A stretch of DNA of 64,000 nucleotides. Source: Odiellus spinosus. Lineage: Eukaryota; Arthropoda; Arachnida; Opiliones; Phalangiidae. Of the stretch, positions 33,790 through 47,296 are shown one piece after another. The notes beneath the pieces were generated by a model. The model saw only the letters and a list, made by a program, of their open reading frames with translations. It was not told where the DNA came from and searched no databases. Location: positions 9,019,504-9,083,503 of the forward strand of contig OY987239.1 of NCBI GenBank assembly GCA_963920705.1. Reading direction: 5' to 3'. The translations under genes were made by a program, and so were the position numbers. The stretch's first letter is position 1, and every line of letters starts with the position of its first letter.

Positions 33790-34084
33790 TTAAAATCGTA
33801 ATTCAAATTAAATTTATAATTTAAATCAAGCACTCTTTTTTCTATTTTAGTCTATATTTAGAAAATTGCTAGCCAAGTTCAGTACGAGTGTAATTAGCAG
33901 CAGTTATGCGCGTCACTGGTTTCTTTAAGTTCTAATTAACAAATGCCTTGAATAAGATTATCATAATTAAAATATAAATTAATAATTTTTAATTACTACT
34001 GTAATTGAAAAAATATTAATTCTTAGTAATATAGAATGTACTTCATTCTTTAACGGGGAACTTAGAGCTGAAAATGGATCATAT

Positions 34085-34510
34085 TACCCGAAGATAAGCA
34101 TTTGGCGCTTTATCTACGAACAAATTATTCGTTTTCAAACGTATAACGATGGATAAGAAACATTCACGTTTCCAGAATTAGTCTAAAATATAAGAAAAAT
34201 ATTTCAAATTGACTTTTAATTCGAAGAATATAAATAAAACGACGAAACTAAGATTTTAAATCATCTTTTTATTCGTTATTTTTCACGAAAAGTAAGTTTT
34301 GAATGTTTTTTATCCGAACGTATAACGCGGATAATATTCTAAGATAAGGCCATGTTTGGATAAAAACGGACATGGATTATGTTTTCTTACTTTATCTTCG
34401 AATAAGTTAACTCGAATTAAAAATAGACTATTTTTAATCAAACAGATAATATACATCAGAATTTAGTAGATTTTATCCAATTAATAAAGAATTATACGAA
34501 TTCCGAGCTT
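34085..34510 (+). mobile_element. TA-type foldback, left-truncated, unit 1
   Basis: Runs from ACCCGAAGATAAGC to ACGAATTCCGAGCTT and corresponds to the interior and right end of 16485-17034. Confidence 0.75.
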
Positions 34511-34617
34511 TAAATATTTTAGAATAACTAGCCAAATATTCCTAAAATTACGTTAAATTAAAAACTGTAATCAGGACCGTGATTTCAATTGCGTTGAGAG
34601 TTGCTTAAGTTCAATAT

Positions 34618-34988
34618 TATCCTTATCTTAGAATATTATCCGCGTTATCAGTTCGGATAAAAAAACATTCAAAATTTATTTTCGTGAAAAATAACGAATA
34701 AAAAGATGATTTAAAATCTTAGTTTCGTTGTTTTATTTATATTCTTCGAATTAAAAGTCAATTAGAAATATTTTTCTAATATTTTAGACTAATTCTGGAA
34801 ACGTGAATGTTTCTTATCCATCGTTATTGAATCCGAGTAATTTGTAGATAGATAAAGCGGCGAAGGCTTATCTTCGGGTAAACCTTTTAACAATTATACG
34901 AATGTAGAAATTTCTTAGTTTTAGTTACAAACAATTTATCCGAAAATATTCGAATAACAGAAAATAATGGATATCCGATTCCGAGCTC
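34618..34988 (-). mobile_element. TA-type foldback, inverted truncated copy, unit 1
   Basis: Reverse complement of the left part of the family, ending ATTCCGAGCTC then TA. With 34085-34510 it forms a large inverted pair separated by about 107 bp. Confidence 0.75.
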
Positions 34989-35834
34989 TATACCAGAGTT
35001 AATTCGCACAGCTTACCTTAATCAGGGACTAGGACTATGATTTTAGGCATCCTTTAGCCGTCGTCTCATCTTCACTTGCTGTAAGTATTAAACTGAAGCC
35101 TGTTTGAGTATCCGTTAATATTCCCATGGCTCGGTAATCCATAATTAGCCGCCTTTCTATGCCTGGTAGGCGTTGCGGGTAATTATGATAATTACTTTGT
35201 TTGCGTCATTGACCGTGAGCCAAGCCATATTTATAGATAGATTAAACATTTGTTTTAAAAACCCAATATTCTGAGGCTAATGCGGCTATAATATAGTCGA
35301 GTGTATTCGTGCAATCAAGAATATGGAAGAGCTATACCTTTGTACGCGCGCTAGTTAAAATTGGGCGGAGCCTATGGGGTCACGTGCACAGGAAGCGGTT
35401 AATGATTTTCTACGATAAGTGCGGGGGGGATATCAGGCTGCGGGGGGATATCAGGCTGCGGGGATGGAGGCACTGGCGGCAGAGCTCTCTGACTATCGCG
35501 GACCTCGAAAGCTCGTGATAGGGTGAAATTCATAAGGAATATGACGTCAAATGTAGCAAGCTCCTCCCGTTTGTGACTAACGTTATACTGGAGCTATATC
35601 GTTTCAATATTCTTGGTGCAATTCTCAACGAAACGGAAATATACCAATATACGAAATTTAAATATTCGAAATTATACAAATATACAAAAATTTTGCAACA
35701 ATATTATTGAAATCCATCCTCTTCGACAGTTTTCAGTCATGGGTCACGCTCAAAAGTTATATCAATGAGATCACTGGTATATCCTGTTCAAAAGGCGAAA
35801 AACAAGTAGTCGTTTATGATTTAAAAATTAAAAA
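34989..35834. other. Unassigned part of unit 1
   Basis: No gene recognised. A 17-bp duplication (GGGGGGATATCAGGCTGC) lies at 35424-35462. Copies: 48201-49046, and partly 62719-63024. Confidence 0.35.
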
Positions 35835-36298
35835 ATTGTGTTTATTTGTTACTTAACGAGGACGTTACTCTTTTTTTTATTCATTACTCGGGAACCCCAT
35901 TATCTTTAGTTATTTACAACCGTAAGAGGTACCTATTCATATGGCTTGACTATCTTGTTACTTACTGCAAGCCAGCTTTCAAAGTAATACGCTGATTCTT
36001 CTTGGCTGGCAGGCGGGTTGACATTTTTCTGTAATTGAGCTAATCAAGGATAGAATGTGTGTTTCTCTATACTTCGTGTGTTAATTTGTTACTTAACAAA
36101 GACGCCATACTTTATTCATTACTTTAATTATTAATTACTTGAAACCCCAATTAGTCGTTTACAACCGTAAGGTGTAGCTATTTCTTTATGCTTGACCATC
36201 TTGTTACTCATTACAAGTCAATTTTCAAAGTAATACGCAGATTCTTCCTGCCTGGCAGACCAGGTTTCAAATTTCTGTAATATAGCTAAACAAGGCTT
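35835..36298 (+). repeat. Diverged direct duplication (about 230 bp twice)
   Basis: Two neighbouring segments, 35835-36058 and 36075-36298, share blocks such as TTTGTTACTTAAC, TTTACAACCGTAAG and TCAAAGTAATACGC in the same order. A third, partial relative is at about 63428-63520. Confidence 0.75.
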
Positions 36299-36845
36299 GT
36301 CGATTGTAGTTTCATAGTTAGAAATTATCACCAAAATCATCAGTTTTATTCGTGTGCTATTTTATTAATTGCAGAAATACAAGATCCAAGTAATTGGTGC
36401 AAAAGCAATCGCGATTGAATAGCCAATAAAAAGGATGACCAAAGTTAATTTGAATTCGCTCCAGTTTAATTCAAATTCCTGTTGATCCAATGACGGCCTG
36501 AACAAGTGTTTATCCAAGAAAAAGCCTGCATCCTTAGCTTCGGTATCAATCAATTTCATCTCTTGAACTTTAACGAACCTTTAAATAAATTAGGTTAGTA
36601 TATCTTTAGCTGAAGATTAGCCAATGAGGAAGCTCGCAATTATATTTTTGCGCTACATGGACGACTGGCAAGACCAAAGAATAAACTATGGTTTATCAAG
36701 AGTCCATGAAACCATGTATTGCGTAATTCTAAGATTATTTTAAACGCAGAGACTCAATTAAAAAGAAAAACAAAAACAAACGGGATTTGTTTTTGTGGGT
36801 GTACAGCAACTGGGTTGGGAAAAGTTGGGCCTACGAAAACAGGGG

Positions 36846-37404
36846 TACGATAATTGGTCGAACGCAAGTTTGGGTGGGTACGATAATTGGTCGAACGTAA
36901 GTTTGGGTGGGTACGATAATTGGTCGAACGCAAGTTTGGGTGGGTACGATAATTGGTCGAACGCAAGTTTGGGTGGGTACGATAATTGGTCGAACGCAAG
37001 TTTGGGTGGGTACGATAATTGGTCGAACGCAAGTTTGGGTGGGTACGATAATTGGTCGAACGTAAGTTTGGGTGGGTACGATAATTGGTCGAACGCAAGT
37101 TTGGGTGGGTACGATAATTGGTCGAACGCAAGTTTGGGTGGGTACGATAATTGGTCGAACGCAAGTTTGGGTGGGTACGATAATTGGTCGAACGCAAGTT
37201 TGGGTGGGTACGATAATTGGTCGAACGCAAGTTTGGGTGGGTACGATAATTGGTCGAACGCAAGTTTGGGTGGGTACGATAATTGGTCGAACGCAAGTTT
37301 GGGTGGGTACGATAATTGGTCGAACGCAAGTTTGGGTGGGTACGATAATTGGTCGAACGCAAGTTTGGGTGGGTACGATAATTGGTCGAACGCAAGTTTG
37401 GGTG
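36846..37404 (+). repeat. 33-bp satellite, copy A
   Basis: Seventeen near-perfect units of GGTACGATAATTGGTCGAAC plus GCAAGTTTGGGTG, two with T for C. It is in the last intron of IR copy 2 at the position held by the 15-bp satellite in copy 1. Period divisible by three, so open frames of 120-220 codons are artefacts. Confidence 0.96.
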
Positions 37405-39098
37405 CAATCGGAGCAGCCCAAAGAAAATTGCCGTTAGATAAACTTTTACCCTATAAAAGCTAGTGGAACAGAAAAAACCGAGTGCTTAGATTGGGCAGGA
37501 CAGTTTATTTCGGGTTTTTACGCTTCTTATACTGACTTTCGATTAAGTTGTTCCTTGCAGGCGGGCGTAATATTTGGTCCGTGTATTGCGGCCGTGCTAC
37601 ATGATCCGAGAGGTCTTCCCTGAAACACTCGGTCTGTGTCCTGAACACCTAGCAACCCAGTGCCAATTACGTTTATTAAGGTCATGGTTGTGAGGAAGGC
37701 ATAGTGTGTTTCCTCCGCAAGTGTGTCGATGATCTTCATTGGGTCCTGTAGGCTCACAAATTTATTCGTCTCGTTCAAATACTTCCAAAGAGTAGGACCC
37801 GCCTTTTCTAAAGAATTCTTCGAGACGAGATAAAAAAATAGTTTTAAAAATATTAGCAACCATTGAAAGTCGAAGAAAGTTCAGAAAGCGATTAATGTGC
37901 CCTTTGAAACCATGGCCTGTTCTTTGAACTAGTGGCTTCCAATCTTTTGGAGACCAAAGACCAACGAAAAATAATTGAGAAACAGCACACCACTTGGTTC
38001 CCAAGCTTTTGGAAATCGAAGACCACCGTCTTTTATTCAATAGCCGCGCAGTCGCGCACCGTCCAAATAGGTGTTCATCCAATTCTTGTGATCCCTATTC
38101 CCTCAACCCACGCTACTCTGCTGCAAAACCCTCAAATTTGTAATATTAAACCAGTCTCTTTACCTTTAAATATGCTCCATAGGAACTGTCTCCAAACACG
38201 ATTGGGTAGACTTTTTCCAGGTTGTCCACGACGTCAGCTACCACGTCCATGACAATGAACTGACTGTTGGCAAACTCGCAATTCAAATAAGTCTGAATGG
38301 TTGTCGATATCAGAAAAGCCCCTAATAGCCACGTGCCGAAAAGTACACGGTACGGTAACGTCTTCCTGCGCTTGATATCACCTTTAAGACCATTAGAAAA
38401 ACAAATACGTCATTCGGAGAAAAATATCGCTCTAAATTCGCGATATAATAAGACGACAGACCTTGACGCACTAAGACTACGGCCATGTTGGCAAATTCAT
38501 TAGCGTGAGATTCATGCAAGTCCCGACATCGTTTGAATTTGTATTTGGTCATGGTCAAAATGCATGACACCAGAACCATGATCGACAACAGGCAAATATA
38601 CACCTGAAATACCGTATTTATGTTTAAACCATCGTTTACACCGAAGCGCCAGTAAGATATTGGTATTTTCACAAGAGCGTAAATTTCGCCAAAAATTCAA
38701 TTATTTTTATTTTCATCTTAAAATATGGGAATCCTAGTTTTTAAGCATAGAAACAAGTGTGCTATGTTTGATTTAGACTGCCGACCCATGGTTGCATGCC
38801 TGGGTGAAACCATATAGAATGGCCCAAATGCGAACGTAGATTGCAACTTTAGGATAGAAATTAGCGTAAAAAATGGATAAAACATCATATTTGGTTATAA
38901 ACGAATCTACTTGGTGTCCTAAAGTCATTTTCAAATAAACGTAATTTTTGCAAACACGAAACAGGATTATTCGTGTCATCTTAACGAGTTGTCATAGAGA
39001 CCAGTTAAATTCAAGATATTTAATTAAAAATTATAACTATAATAAAAAAGACTCGTCGAGCAATAATTCCCATAATATATTAAATTCATAGGTTAAGC

Positions 39099-39434
39099 CA
39101 GAAGCCGATGAAACCCTCCTTTGAAGTCTACTACTCTAATGCTCCATATAGCGCTCCTCTCTGTATGGGTAAAATTCCCAATTTTACGAGATCGGAGGGG
39201 TCCTACTTCATACCCATTGTCTACGGAAAATTGGAAATTCTCTCTTTCCACAAACGACGACGTTTTTTTGACGAACTCCGAGGCTGCTAGAGATATTCGC
39301 TTGACGAACTCCCGTTCCGAAAATATCTACCGTTAGGAGGCGTACGAATCGCGCTTTTTGAAACTAACCCATACAGAGAGGGTAGACAAGACCCGGGAGT
39401 AATAGACTTCAAAGGAGGGTTTCATCGGCTTCTG
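39099..39434 (+). mobile_element. F1 MITE, unit 2, first (orientation A)
   Basis: 336 bp, with perfect 7-bp duplication GTTAAGC (39092-39098, 39435-39441). Equivalent to 25932-26267. Confidence 0.94.
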
Positions 39435-40523
39435 GTTAAGCCTAATTTAGGATTGGTTATGTAAGAAGAATTAGACATTTGGTAAATAGATTTCCAATGA
39501 AAATAAAGCATCTGTGAAAAAGTACTTGAAATAGAGATTGTAAATAATTCCATACGTGAACGTTGATTGGAAATAGATTCTGGATTGTGTCTTTTTTAAT
39601 TTTTAACGGATTTTTGCTGAATATGAAGAATGAGCTCGTATCCAAGGGGAAGAACATGCCCACGATCGAAAACCACTTATAATCGACATTGTACGAGTCG
39701 ATTGAAATATCCACCGTCTAGTCAATATCGAGTTACAAGTTATAAATCATTAAACACTTAATAAAACAAGAGGTATCCAGACAGTCTGGATAAACGTGGA
39801 GTGATGGTCAATCGAGTACTCGGTAACCGTGTAAAAAATGTAATTACTACCCGCGCAAAATATAAATCAAAAATAAATAAATGGAGAAAGAAGTCTTCGT
39901 ACGTCCGCGGCAGATGGCGCCAGGACCTCTGCCTCTATATAAGCTCCCACAACTCTCAACTGTCAGAAAGAAGGTAAAACAACAACGCGACGCGACGCCA
40001 CACGACGATGTGCCCTTTTTTAGGAGCAACACGAAAGGGGAGTAAACTTGCTGAAAGTTACGTTCCTTCCCCCAACTACATCTGTATTTCTTTTTATAAC
40101 GTTGATTGATGACGTCATCACTCCACGTAAAAATCCCGTACGTAATTCGAAATTGCTCTCTAGCGGTTGGGATTGGAACTAAGTAGGCCGAACTTTCTAG
40201 ACGTTTACGGGGGTGAAAATGTATGGACGGAAAACGACTCTCTCGCGAAAAGAAGGAGCGTGTCTCGCCCGGTCGTCGCGATTTCGAGTCTGATTTACTC
40301 TCTAAGAATATACTGGGTGGCTAGAATCTTCAACTCTTGCTGTACGCCGCGTTAACGTCGTTGTTACTCGCTAATCTTCATTAATAGGACTAGAAAATTG
40401 GGGTGTTAACCTTTTCGGCTATATATCTCTGACGTCCTAGGAATCACGTGACTGTTTAAATGACGTCATTTCTAATTAGACCACCAGATCCGGAACGTAC
40501 TAGCTTTAGACTATTGCTTCTGT

Positions 40524-40861
40524 CAGAAGCCAATGAAACCCTCCTTTGAAGTCTACTACTCTAATGTTCCATATAGCGCTCCTCTCTGTATGGGTAAAAT
40601 TCCCAATTTTACGAGATCGGAGGGGTCCTACTTCATACCCCCCTGTCTACGGAAAATTGGAAATTCTCTCTCTCCACAAACGACGACGTTTTTTTGACGA
40701 ACTCCGAGGCTGCTAGAGATATTCGGTGGACGAACTCCCGCTCCGAAAATATCTACCGTTAGGAGGCGTACGAATCGCGCTTTTTGAAACTAACCCATAC
40801 AGAGAGGGGTAGACAAGACCAGGGAGTAATAGACTTCAAAGGAGGGTTTCATCGGCTTCTG
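40524..40861 (+). mobile_element. F1 MITE, unit 2, second (orientation A)
   Basis: Equivalent to 27357-27694, with the same missing target duplication. Confidence 0.88.
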
Positions 40862-41300
40862 TTTATGATCTATGGTTTGGTATGTCAGGAAACTTAACAC
40901 TTACAACGCCTTTGTCTTTAATCGTAAGTTGATCATCGGCTACCATCCCCGATTCGAAAATGACGTGTTCCACGCTATAATACAATTATTCAGTTTATTT
41001 AAAGTTCTAATCACCCAAATATTTATTAACCCCGTTATTTTCCAATATCGCAAACATTAATTTTAATTTAAATATTTGTTTTTAAACATTTACTTACTCG
41101 AGTTGACAACCTGTGTTGACCCATCTTGTTACATAGTTTATATATGTTTCGTACATTGGTGCAAAATCCAAATATGTCTGACAAACAACGTAAATTTATT
41201 TAACATGAGAATTCAAAGAATTATTCTAAAGTGGGGATTTCACGATTTTATCGTAGGCTTTTGGATTTTCGATTTTATATACTCTCAAAATAACCCTTAA

Positions 41301-41736
41301 AGGGAGAATGCAACCTAATTAAAAGTGATTTTTTTTATCGATTCCTTATCGTTTAAATAGGCCTAATCCATCGATAAAAAATTTACAATACAAATATTAA
41401 ACTAGAAGTAAATTTAAAGCTTACCCTGAAAATAGGCTTAGTGGGATTCATGGAGGTCCTGTTTTCCTCGCGTGTAAGGTCTAGCGACCAATCGCGCGCG
41501 ACGTAAGTCTCGTGGAGATCTCGCGCGAACGACGGGCCTTCGCTCATTGGTCGCTAGACCTAACACGGACGCGATTCAGGATCTCCATGAATCCCGCTAA
41601 GCCTATTTTCAGGGTAAGTTTTAAATTTATTTCTAGTTTAATATTTGTGTTGTAAACTTTTTATCGATGGATTAGGCCTATTTAAACGATAAGGAATCGA
41701 TAAAAAATTCACTTGTAATTAGGTTGCATTCTCCCT
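41301..41736. mobile_element. TTAA-flanked foldback element, unit 2
   Basis: Equivalent to 28134-28569, flanked by TTAA, in the same exon position of IR copy 2. Confidence 0.88.
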
Positions 41737-42146
41737 TTAAAGCGGTTTCTGGCGAAATGAATGAGTTTGATTTAACCCTTTCAAATCGATTAAGAAATTC
41801 TAGTGTGACCGTAGCTTTATTAAATTGAGTATCATTATCTAGCGTGGCTTTTTGTGAAGCCAATACGCCTAGCGCGTATTTAAATCGATTTAAAACTTTT
41901 CTTTAGTAATTCGATAAACATGGTGAAAGCCTCGCGTTTATTGTAATGTTGCCTAAAGTTTAATTATACTTTAAAATATAAACTTACTTGTGATACTCCC
42001 ATTTTAAGAGTAGTATTATACATCTTAAACAAATTTAAAAATTAAAACAATTTTTAAGGACTCAAAGGGCGGGTAAAAAGTTTGGTCACGTGACCCAATT
42101 CGAGAAAGTTAGGAGAGGAATCTATTTCCCTCCGTACGCTCTCAGA

Positions 42147-44694
42147 AAAATCCCCCCAAATTCGAAAGAAAAATCCCCTCAAATTCGAAAGAAAAATCCC
42201 CTCAAATTCGAAAGAAAAATCCCCTCAAATTCGAAAGAAAAATCCCCTCAAATTCGAAAGAAAAATCCCCTCAAATTCGAAAGAAAAATCCCCTCAAATT
42301 CGAAAGAAAAATCCCCTCAAATTCGAAAGAAAAATCCCCTCAAATTCGAAAGAAAAATCCCCTCAAATTCGAAAGAAAAATCCCCTCAAATTCGAAAGAA
42401 AAATCCCCTCAAATTCGAAAGAAAAATCCCCCCAAATTCGAAAGAAAAATCCCCCCAAATTCGAAAGAAAAATCCCCCCAAATTCGAAAGAAAAATCCCC
42501 CAAATTCGAAAGAAAAATCCCCCCAAATTCGAAAGAAAAATCCCCCGAAATTCGAAAGAAAAATCCCCCCAAATTCGAAAGAAAATCCCCCAATTCGAAA
42601 GAAAAATCCCCCCAAATTCGAAAGAAAAATCCCCCAAATTCGAAAGAAAATCCCCCCAAATTCGAAAGAAAAATCCCCCCAAATTCTAAAGAAAAATCCC
42701 CCCAAATTCGAAAGAAAAATCCCCCCAAATTCGAAAGAAAAATCCCCCCAAATTCGAAAGAAAAATCCCCCCAAATTCGAAAGAAAAATCCCCCCAAATT
42801 CGAAAGAAAAATCCCCCCAAATTCGAAAGAAAAATCCCCCCAAATTCGAAAGAAAAATCCCCCCAAATTCGAAAGAAAAATCCCCCAAATTCGAAAGAAA
42901 AATCCCCCAAATTCGAAAGAAAAATCCCCCCAAATTCGAAAGAAAAATCCCCCCAAATTCGAAAGAAAAATCCCCCAAATTCGAAAGAAAAATCCCCCAA
43001 ATTCGAAAGAAAAATCCCCCAAATTCGAAAGAAAAATCCCCCAAATTCGAAAGAAAAATCCCCCCAAATTCGAAAGAAAAATCCCCCCAAATTCGAAAGA
43101 AAAATCCCCCCAAATTCGAAAGAAAAATCCCCCCAAATTCGAAAGAAAAATCCCCCCAAATTCGAAAGAAAAATCCCCCCAAATTCGAAAGAAAAATCCC
43201 CCCAAATTCGAAAGAAAAATCCCCCCAAATTCGAAAGAAAAATCCCCCCAAATTCGAAAGAAAAATCCCCCCAAATTCGAAAGAAAAATCCCCCCAAATT
43301 CGAAAGAAAAATCCCCCCAAATTCGAAAGAAAAATCCCCCCAAATTCGAAAGAAAAATCCCCCCAAATTCGAAAGAAAAATCCCCCCAAATTCGAAAGAA
43401 AAATCCCCCCAAATTCGAAAGAAAAATCCCCCCAAATTCGAAAGAAAAATCCCCCCAAATTCGAAAGAAAAATCCCCCCAAATTCGAAAGAAAAATCCCC
43501 CCAAATTCGAAAGAAAAATCCCCCCAAATTCGAAAGAAAAATCCCCCCAAATTCGAAAGAAAAATCCCCCCAAATTCGAAAGAAAAATCCCCCCAAATTC
43601 GAAAGAAAAATCCCCCCAAATTCGAAAGAAAAATCCCCCCAAATTCGAAAGAAAAATCCCCCCAAATTCGAAAGAAAAATCCCCCCAAATTCGAAAGAAA
43701 AATCCCCCCAAATTCGAAAGAAAAATCCCCCCAAATTCGAAAGAAAAATCCCCCCAAATTCGAAAGAAAAATCCCCCCAAATTCGAAAGAAAAATCCCCC
43801 CAAATTCGAAAGAAAAATCCCCCCAAATTCGAAAGAAAAATCCCCCCAAATTCGAAAGAAAAATCCCCCCAAATTCGAAAGAAAAATCCCCCCAAATTCG
43901 AAAGAAAAATCCCCCCAAATTCGAAAGAAAAATCCCCCCAAATTCGAAAGAAAAATCCCCCCAAATTCGAAAGAAAAATCCCCCAAATTCGAAAGAAAAA
44001 TCCCCCCAAATTCGAAAGAAAAATCCCCCCAAATTCGAAAGAAAAATCCCCCCAAATTCGAAAGAAAAATCCCCCCAAATTCGAAAGAAAAATCCCCCCA
44101 AATTCGAAAGAAAAATCCCCCCAAATTCGAAAGAAAAATCCCCCCAAATTCGAAAGAAAAATCCCCCCAAATTCGAAAGAAAAATCCCCCCAAATTCGAA
44201 AGAAAAATCCCCCCAAATTCGAAAGAAAAATCCCCCCAAATTCGAAAGAAAAATCCCCCCAAATTCGAAAGAAAAATCCCCCCCAAATTCGAAAGAAAAA
44301 TCCCCCCCAAATTCGAAAGAAAAATCCCCCCCAAATTCGAAAGAAAAATCCCCCCCAAATTCGAAAGAAAAATCCCCCCCGAATTCGAAAGAAAAATCCC
44401 CCCCAAATTCGAAAGAAAAATCCCCCCCCAAATTCGAAAGAAAAATCCCCCCCAAATTCGAAAGAAAAATCCCCCCCAAATTCGAAAGAAAAATCCCCCC
44501 CCAAATTCGAAAGAAAAATCCCCCCCCAAATTCGAAAGAAAAATCCCCCCAAATTCGAAAGAAAAATCCCCCCCAAATTCGAAAGAAACCCCCCCCCCAA
44601 ATTCGAAAGAAAAATTCCCCCCCAAATTCGAAAGAAAAATTCCCCCCCAAATTCGAAAGAAAAATTCCCCCCCAAATTCGAAAGAAAAATCCCC
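42147..44694 (+). repeat. 23-bp C-rich satellite, unit 2
   Basis: About 111 units with the same polarity as in unit 1 (CCCCTC block at left, C7-C8 at right). Three AATTCCCCCCC units at the right edge, against one in unit 1. Confidence 0.97.
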
Positions 44695-45901
44695 AAACCA
44701 AACTGCTGGATTAATATATCTTGATCAATAGATTTAATCAAAATTAACTAACCCTTAATTTTACTAATAGCAAACGGTTACCTTGAGTCGATAATCAGTA
44801 ATTGCGTCTCCCTTAAAAGACGATAAATATATTTAGTCACTAATAGCTAGTCGAATTTTTGATAGCCTAAGCTAAAACTATTTTAATCGTTAACGCTGCC
44901 ACGTAGAACTTTACGAAAAATAAAACGCGAAAACAATTTGATATAAAGCTACTATCCAAACACACTTTAATTGTATATTATTCATTAGATATGACCTCAA
45001 TTTTTTATTTAAATGGAAACTATGAGCTAAAAAAAAACGTATTTTGAATATTTTTTTCACAATTATTGGCCATGTTTTAGGTGTTTAAATGAATTTTCTA
45101 AACTTTGGTTTTGGGCAGAAACTAGTGGAGAATTACCGGTTAATCAAACAAGCCTTAGCAGAGTATAAAGTTTTTCATTTAATACTAGGCTGTAAGGCTT
45201 TTCTTCTGGTCATTTTCAATTAGCATGTTGTCAGAGATAGATGTCACTTTCCTGAGGAATCTGTCTGGGGATTACGTAATGAATAACCAATCCCGAGTCT
45301 CGCGTCGCCGAGAGCCAATTAGATAAGGCTCTATTGAAGATTGTAGAAACCCTAGCGACATCTAGGTGATAATATAGAGATTTTTAGTTAAATTTAAAAT
45401 TTAATTTTTAAATTGTAAATTTTAAATATAAATATTTTAAAATCACTTTAATTATTTCATACTTAAAATTAATCCCAATTAATTCTTACAAACGCGTATT
45501 CTCGGTTATTAACCTAATATTTGTGAATTTTCCGCCTACATTTGAGTTTCCCGCCTTTTTTATCCTCAAGAAAGCGACATCTAACGATATTTTTGAACTA
45601 ATATTAAACTAGAAATAAAATAGACCCTAAAATAAAATCGTTCGAATTTTCCAACGACTTTTACTCTTGCCCAAGAGCTTGCTGGGAAGAGGCAATATAA
45701 GGCCGATCCCGATTGGCTAAGTTTGGTCACGTGAATGCGCCGCCGCAGATCACTGAATTTTATCTTAGCGCCTATAGAGAGAAAACCACCTTGAATTGTC
45801 ACCACGCTCTATACCTCCAAGGGAGTTAACGCTGCCTTGTAGGTGCAGACAAGTCACGGTGGATGATTTTTGAGCTACTGAAGCTCGCCACTAGGTTTTA
45901 C

Positions 45902-46238
45902 CAGAAGCCGATGAAACCCTCCTTTGAAGTCTATTACTCCCGGGTCTTGTTTACCCCTCTCTGTATGGGTTAGTTTCAAAAAGCGCGATTCGTACGCCTC
46001 CTAACGGTAGATATTATCGGAGCGGGAGTTCGTCGAGCGAATATCTCTAGCAGCCTTGGAGTTCGTCAAAAAAACGTCGTCGTTTGTGGAGAGAGAGAAT
46101 TTCCAATTTTCCGTAGACAGGGGGTATAAAGTAGGACCCCTCCGATCTCGGAAAATTGGGAATTTTACCCATACAGAGAGGAGCGCTATATGGAACATTA
46201 GAGTAGTAGACTTCAAAGGAGGGTTTCATCTACTTCTG
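45902..46238 (-). mobile_element. F1 MITE, unit 2, third (orientation B)
   Basis: Equivalent to 32690-33026. Confidence 0.9.
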
Positions 46239-46448
46239 GGTATATTGATTGGTCAGCAACCAATGAGCAAAAGCCGCCGTTAAGGCGAGATCTCCATGGG
46301 ACAATAACATTCGTTTAGTCGTTGACCCATCACTAATAAAATCAGGATCTGCCTTTAAGCGGGGCTAAAAATTTGATTGGAGGGTACCACTTGGGGCTGT
46401 TGTACACTTTTGGTAATTATGTTTAAGTTAATAATTAAAGAATATTAC

Positions 46449-46582
46449 CATAAGTTGTTCGTTAACGTCGTAAACATCAGTTATCAAGAGTTAGATAGCA
46501 ATTTCGATCGGTTTCTCTGTAATAACGTCAAATATTTAACTTGCGAACTTTGTGAGCATTATATTATATCCAGGCAAACAAA
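46449..46582 (-). pseudogene. Broken copy of a Cys-loop channel exon, unit 2
   Basis: Same two stops as the unit 1 copy, so the damage came before the unit duplication. Confidence 0.85.
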
Positions 46583-46608
46583 GTAGATTGTAATTAAGGG
46601 TATAGATC

Positions 46609-47001
46609 GTAAAGGGAGAAAGGAACATAATTACAAATGATTTTTTATCAATTCCTTATGGTTTAAATAGGCCTAATCCACTAGTGAAAAAAATTAACCA
46701 ACAAATATTAAACTAAAAATAAATTTAAAACTTACCCGGAAAATAGGCTTAGCGGGATTCATGAAGATCCTGATTTCCTCGTGTTATAAGGGCTAGCGAC
46801 CAATCGAACGAGATTGTAAGTCTCGTGGAGATCTCGCCAGAACGACTAGCCTTTGTTCATTGGCTGCTAGACCTTACACGGAGACAATTCTCCATGAATC
46901 CCGCTAAGCCTTTGTATACTTTTTATTGATGGATTAGGCTTATTTAAACGATAAGGAATTTATATAAAAATCGCTGTTATACGGTTGCGTTCTCATTTAA
47001 A
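46609..47001. mobile_element. Decayed TTAA-type foldback, unit 2
   Basis: Equivalent to 33397-33789. Confidence 0.7.
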
Positions 47002-47296
47002 TTAAAATCGTAATTCAAATTAAATTTATAATTTAAATCAAGCACTCTTTTTTCTATTTTAGTCTATATTTAGAAAATTGCTAGCCAAGTTCAGTACGAG
47101 TGTAATTAGCAGCAGTTATGCGCGTCACTGGTTTCTTTAAGTTCTAATTAACAAATGCCTTGAATAAGATTATCATAATTAAAATATAAATTAATAATTT
47201 TTAATTACTACTGTAATTGAAAAAATATTAATTCTTAGTAATATAGAATGTACTTCATTCTTTAACGGGGAACTTAGAGCTGAAAATGGATCATAT

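Larger units (their letters stand above)
24218..37403 (-). repeat. Tandem segmental unit 1 (about 13.2 kb)
   Basis: Begins at GCAATCGGAGCAGCCCAAAG, shared with 37404 and 50616. It contains IR exons from the S2 exon upstream, two F1 MITEs, a foldback, the C-rich array, a third F1 MITE, a pseudo-exon, further foldbacks, and then the last IR exon and satellite belonging to the next gene. At sampled positions unit 1 agrees with unit 3 more often than with unit 2. Confidence 0.93.
36365..41868 (-). pseudogene. Minus-strand ionotropic receptor, tandem copy 2
   Basis: Same gene as copy 1. Exons, 5' to 3': about 41868-41741 plus 41300-41283 (split by a foldback), 41177-41098, 40974-40905, 39717-39556, 38603-38462, 38381-38164, 37817-37537, 36578-36365. 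The donor after VRQ is a normal GT (38461-38460). The last exon is more diverged than the rest (FAPITWILYF against FAPFIWIAYF in copy 1). The only clear lesion is the TTAA foldback in the first visible exon; unless that is spliced out, the reading frame stops inside it. The last intron carries the 33-bp satellite in place of the 15-bp one. The 5' end was not found. Confidence 0.78.

Noticed and set aside
35309-35518. 69-codon plus-strand frame repeated in units 1 and 2
   Set aside because: No domain; it includes a small tandem duplication, and the equivalent region of the diverged third unit is interrupted by the F4 MITE.
36754-37463. Four repeat frames of 121-222 codons (also 49966-50675)
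   Set aside because: 33-bp satellite translated in several frames; intronic.
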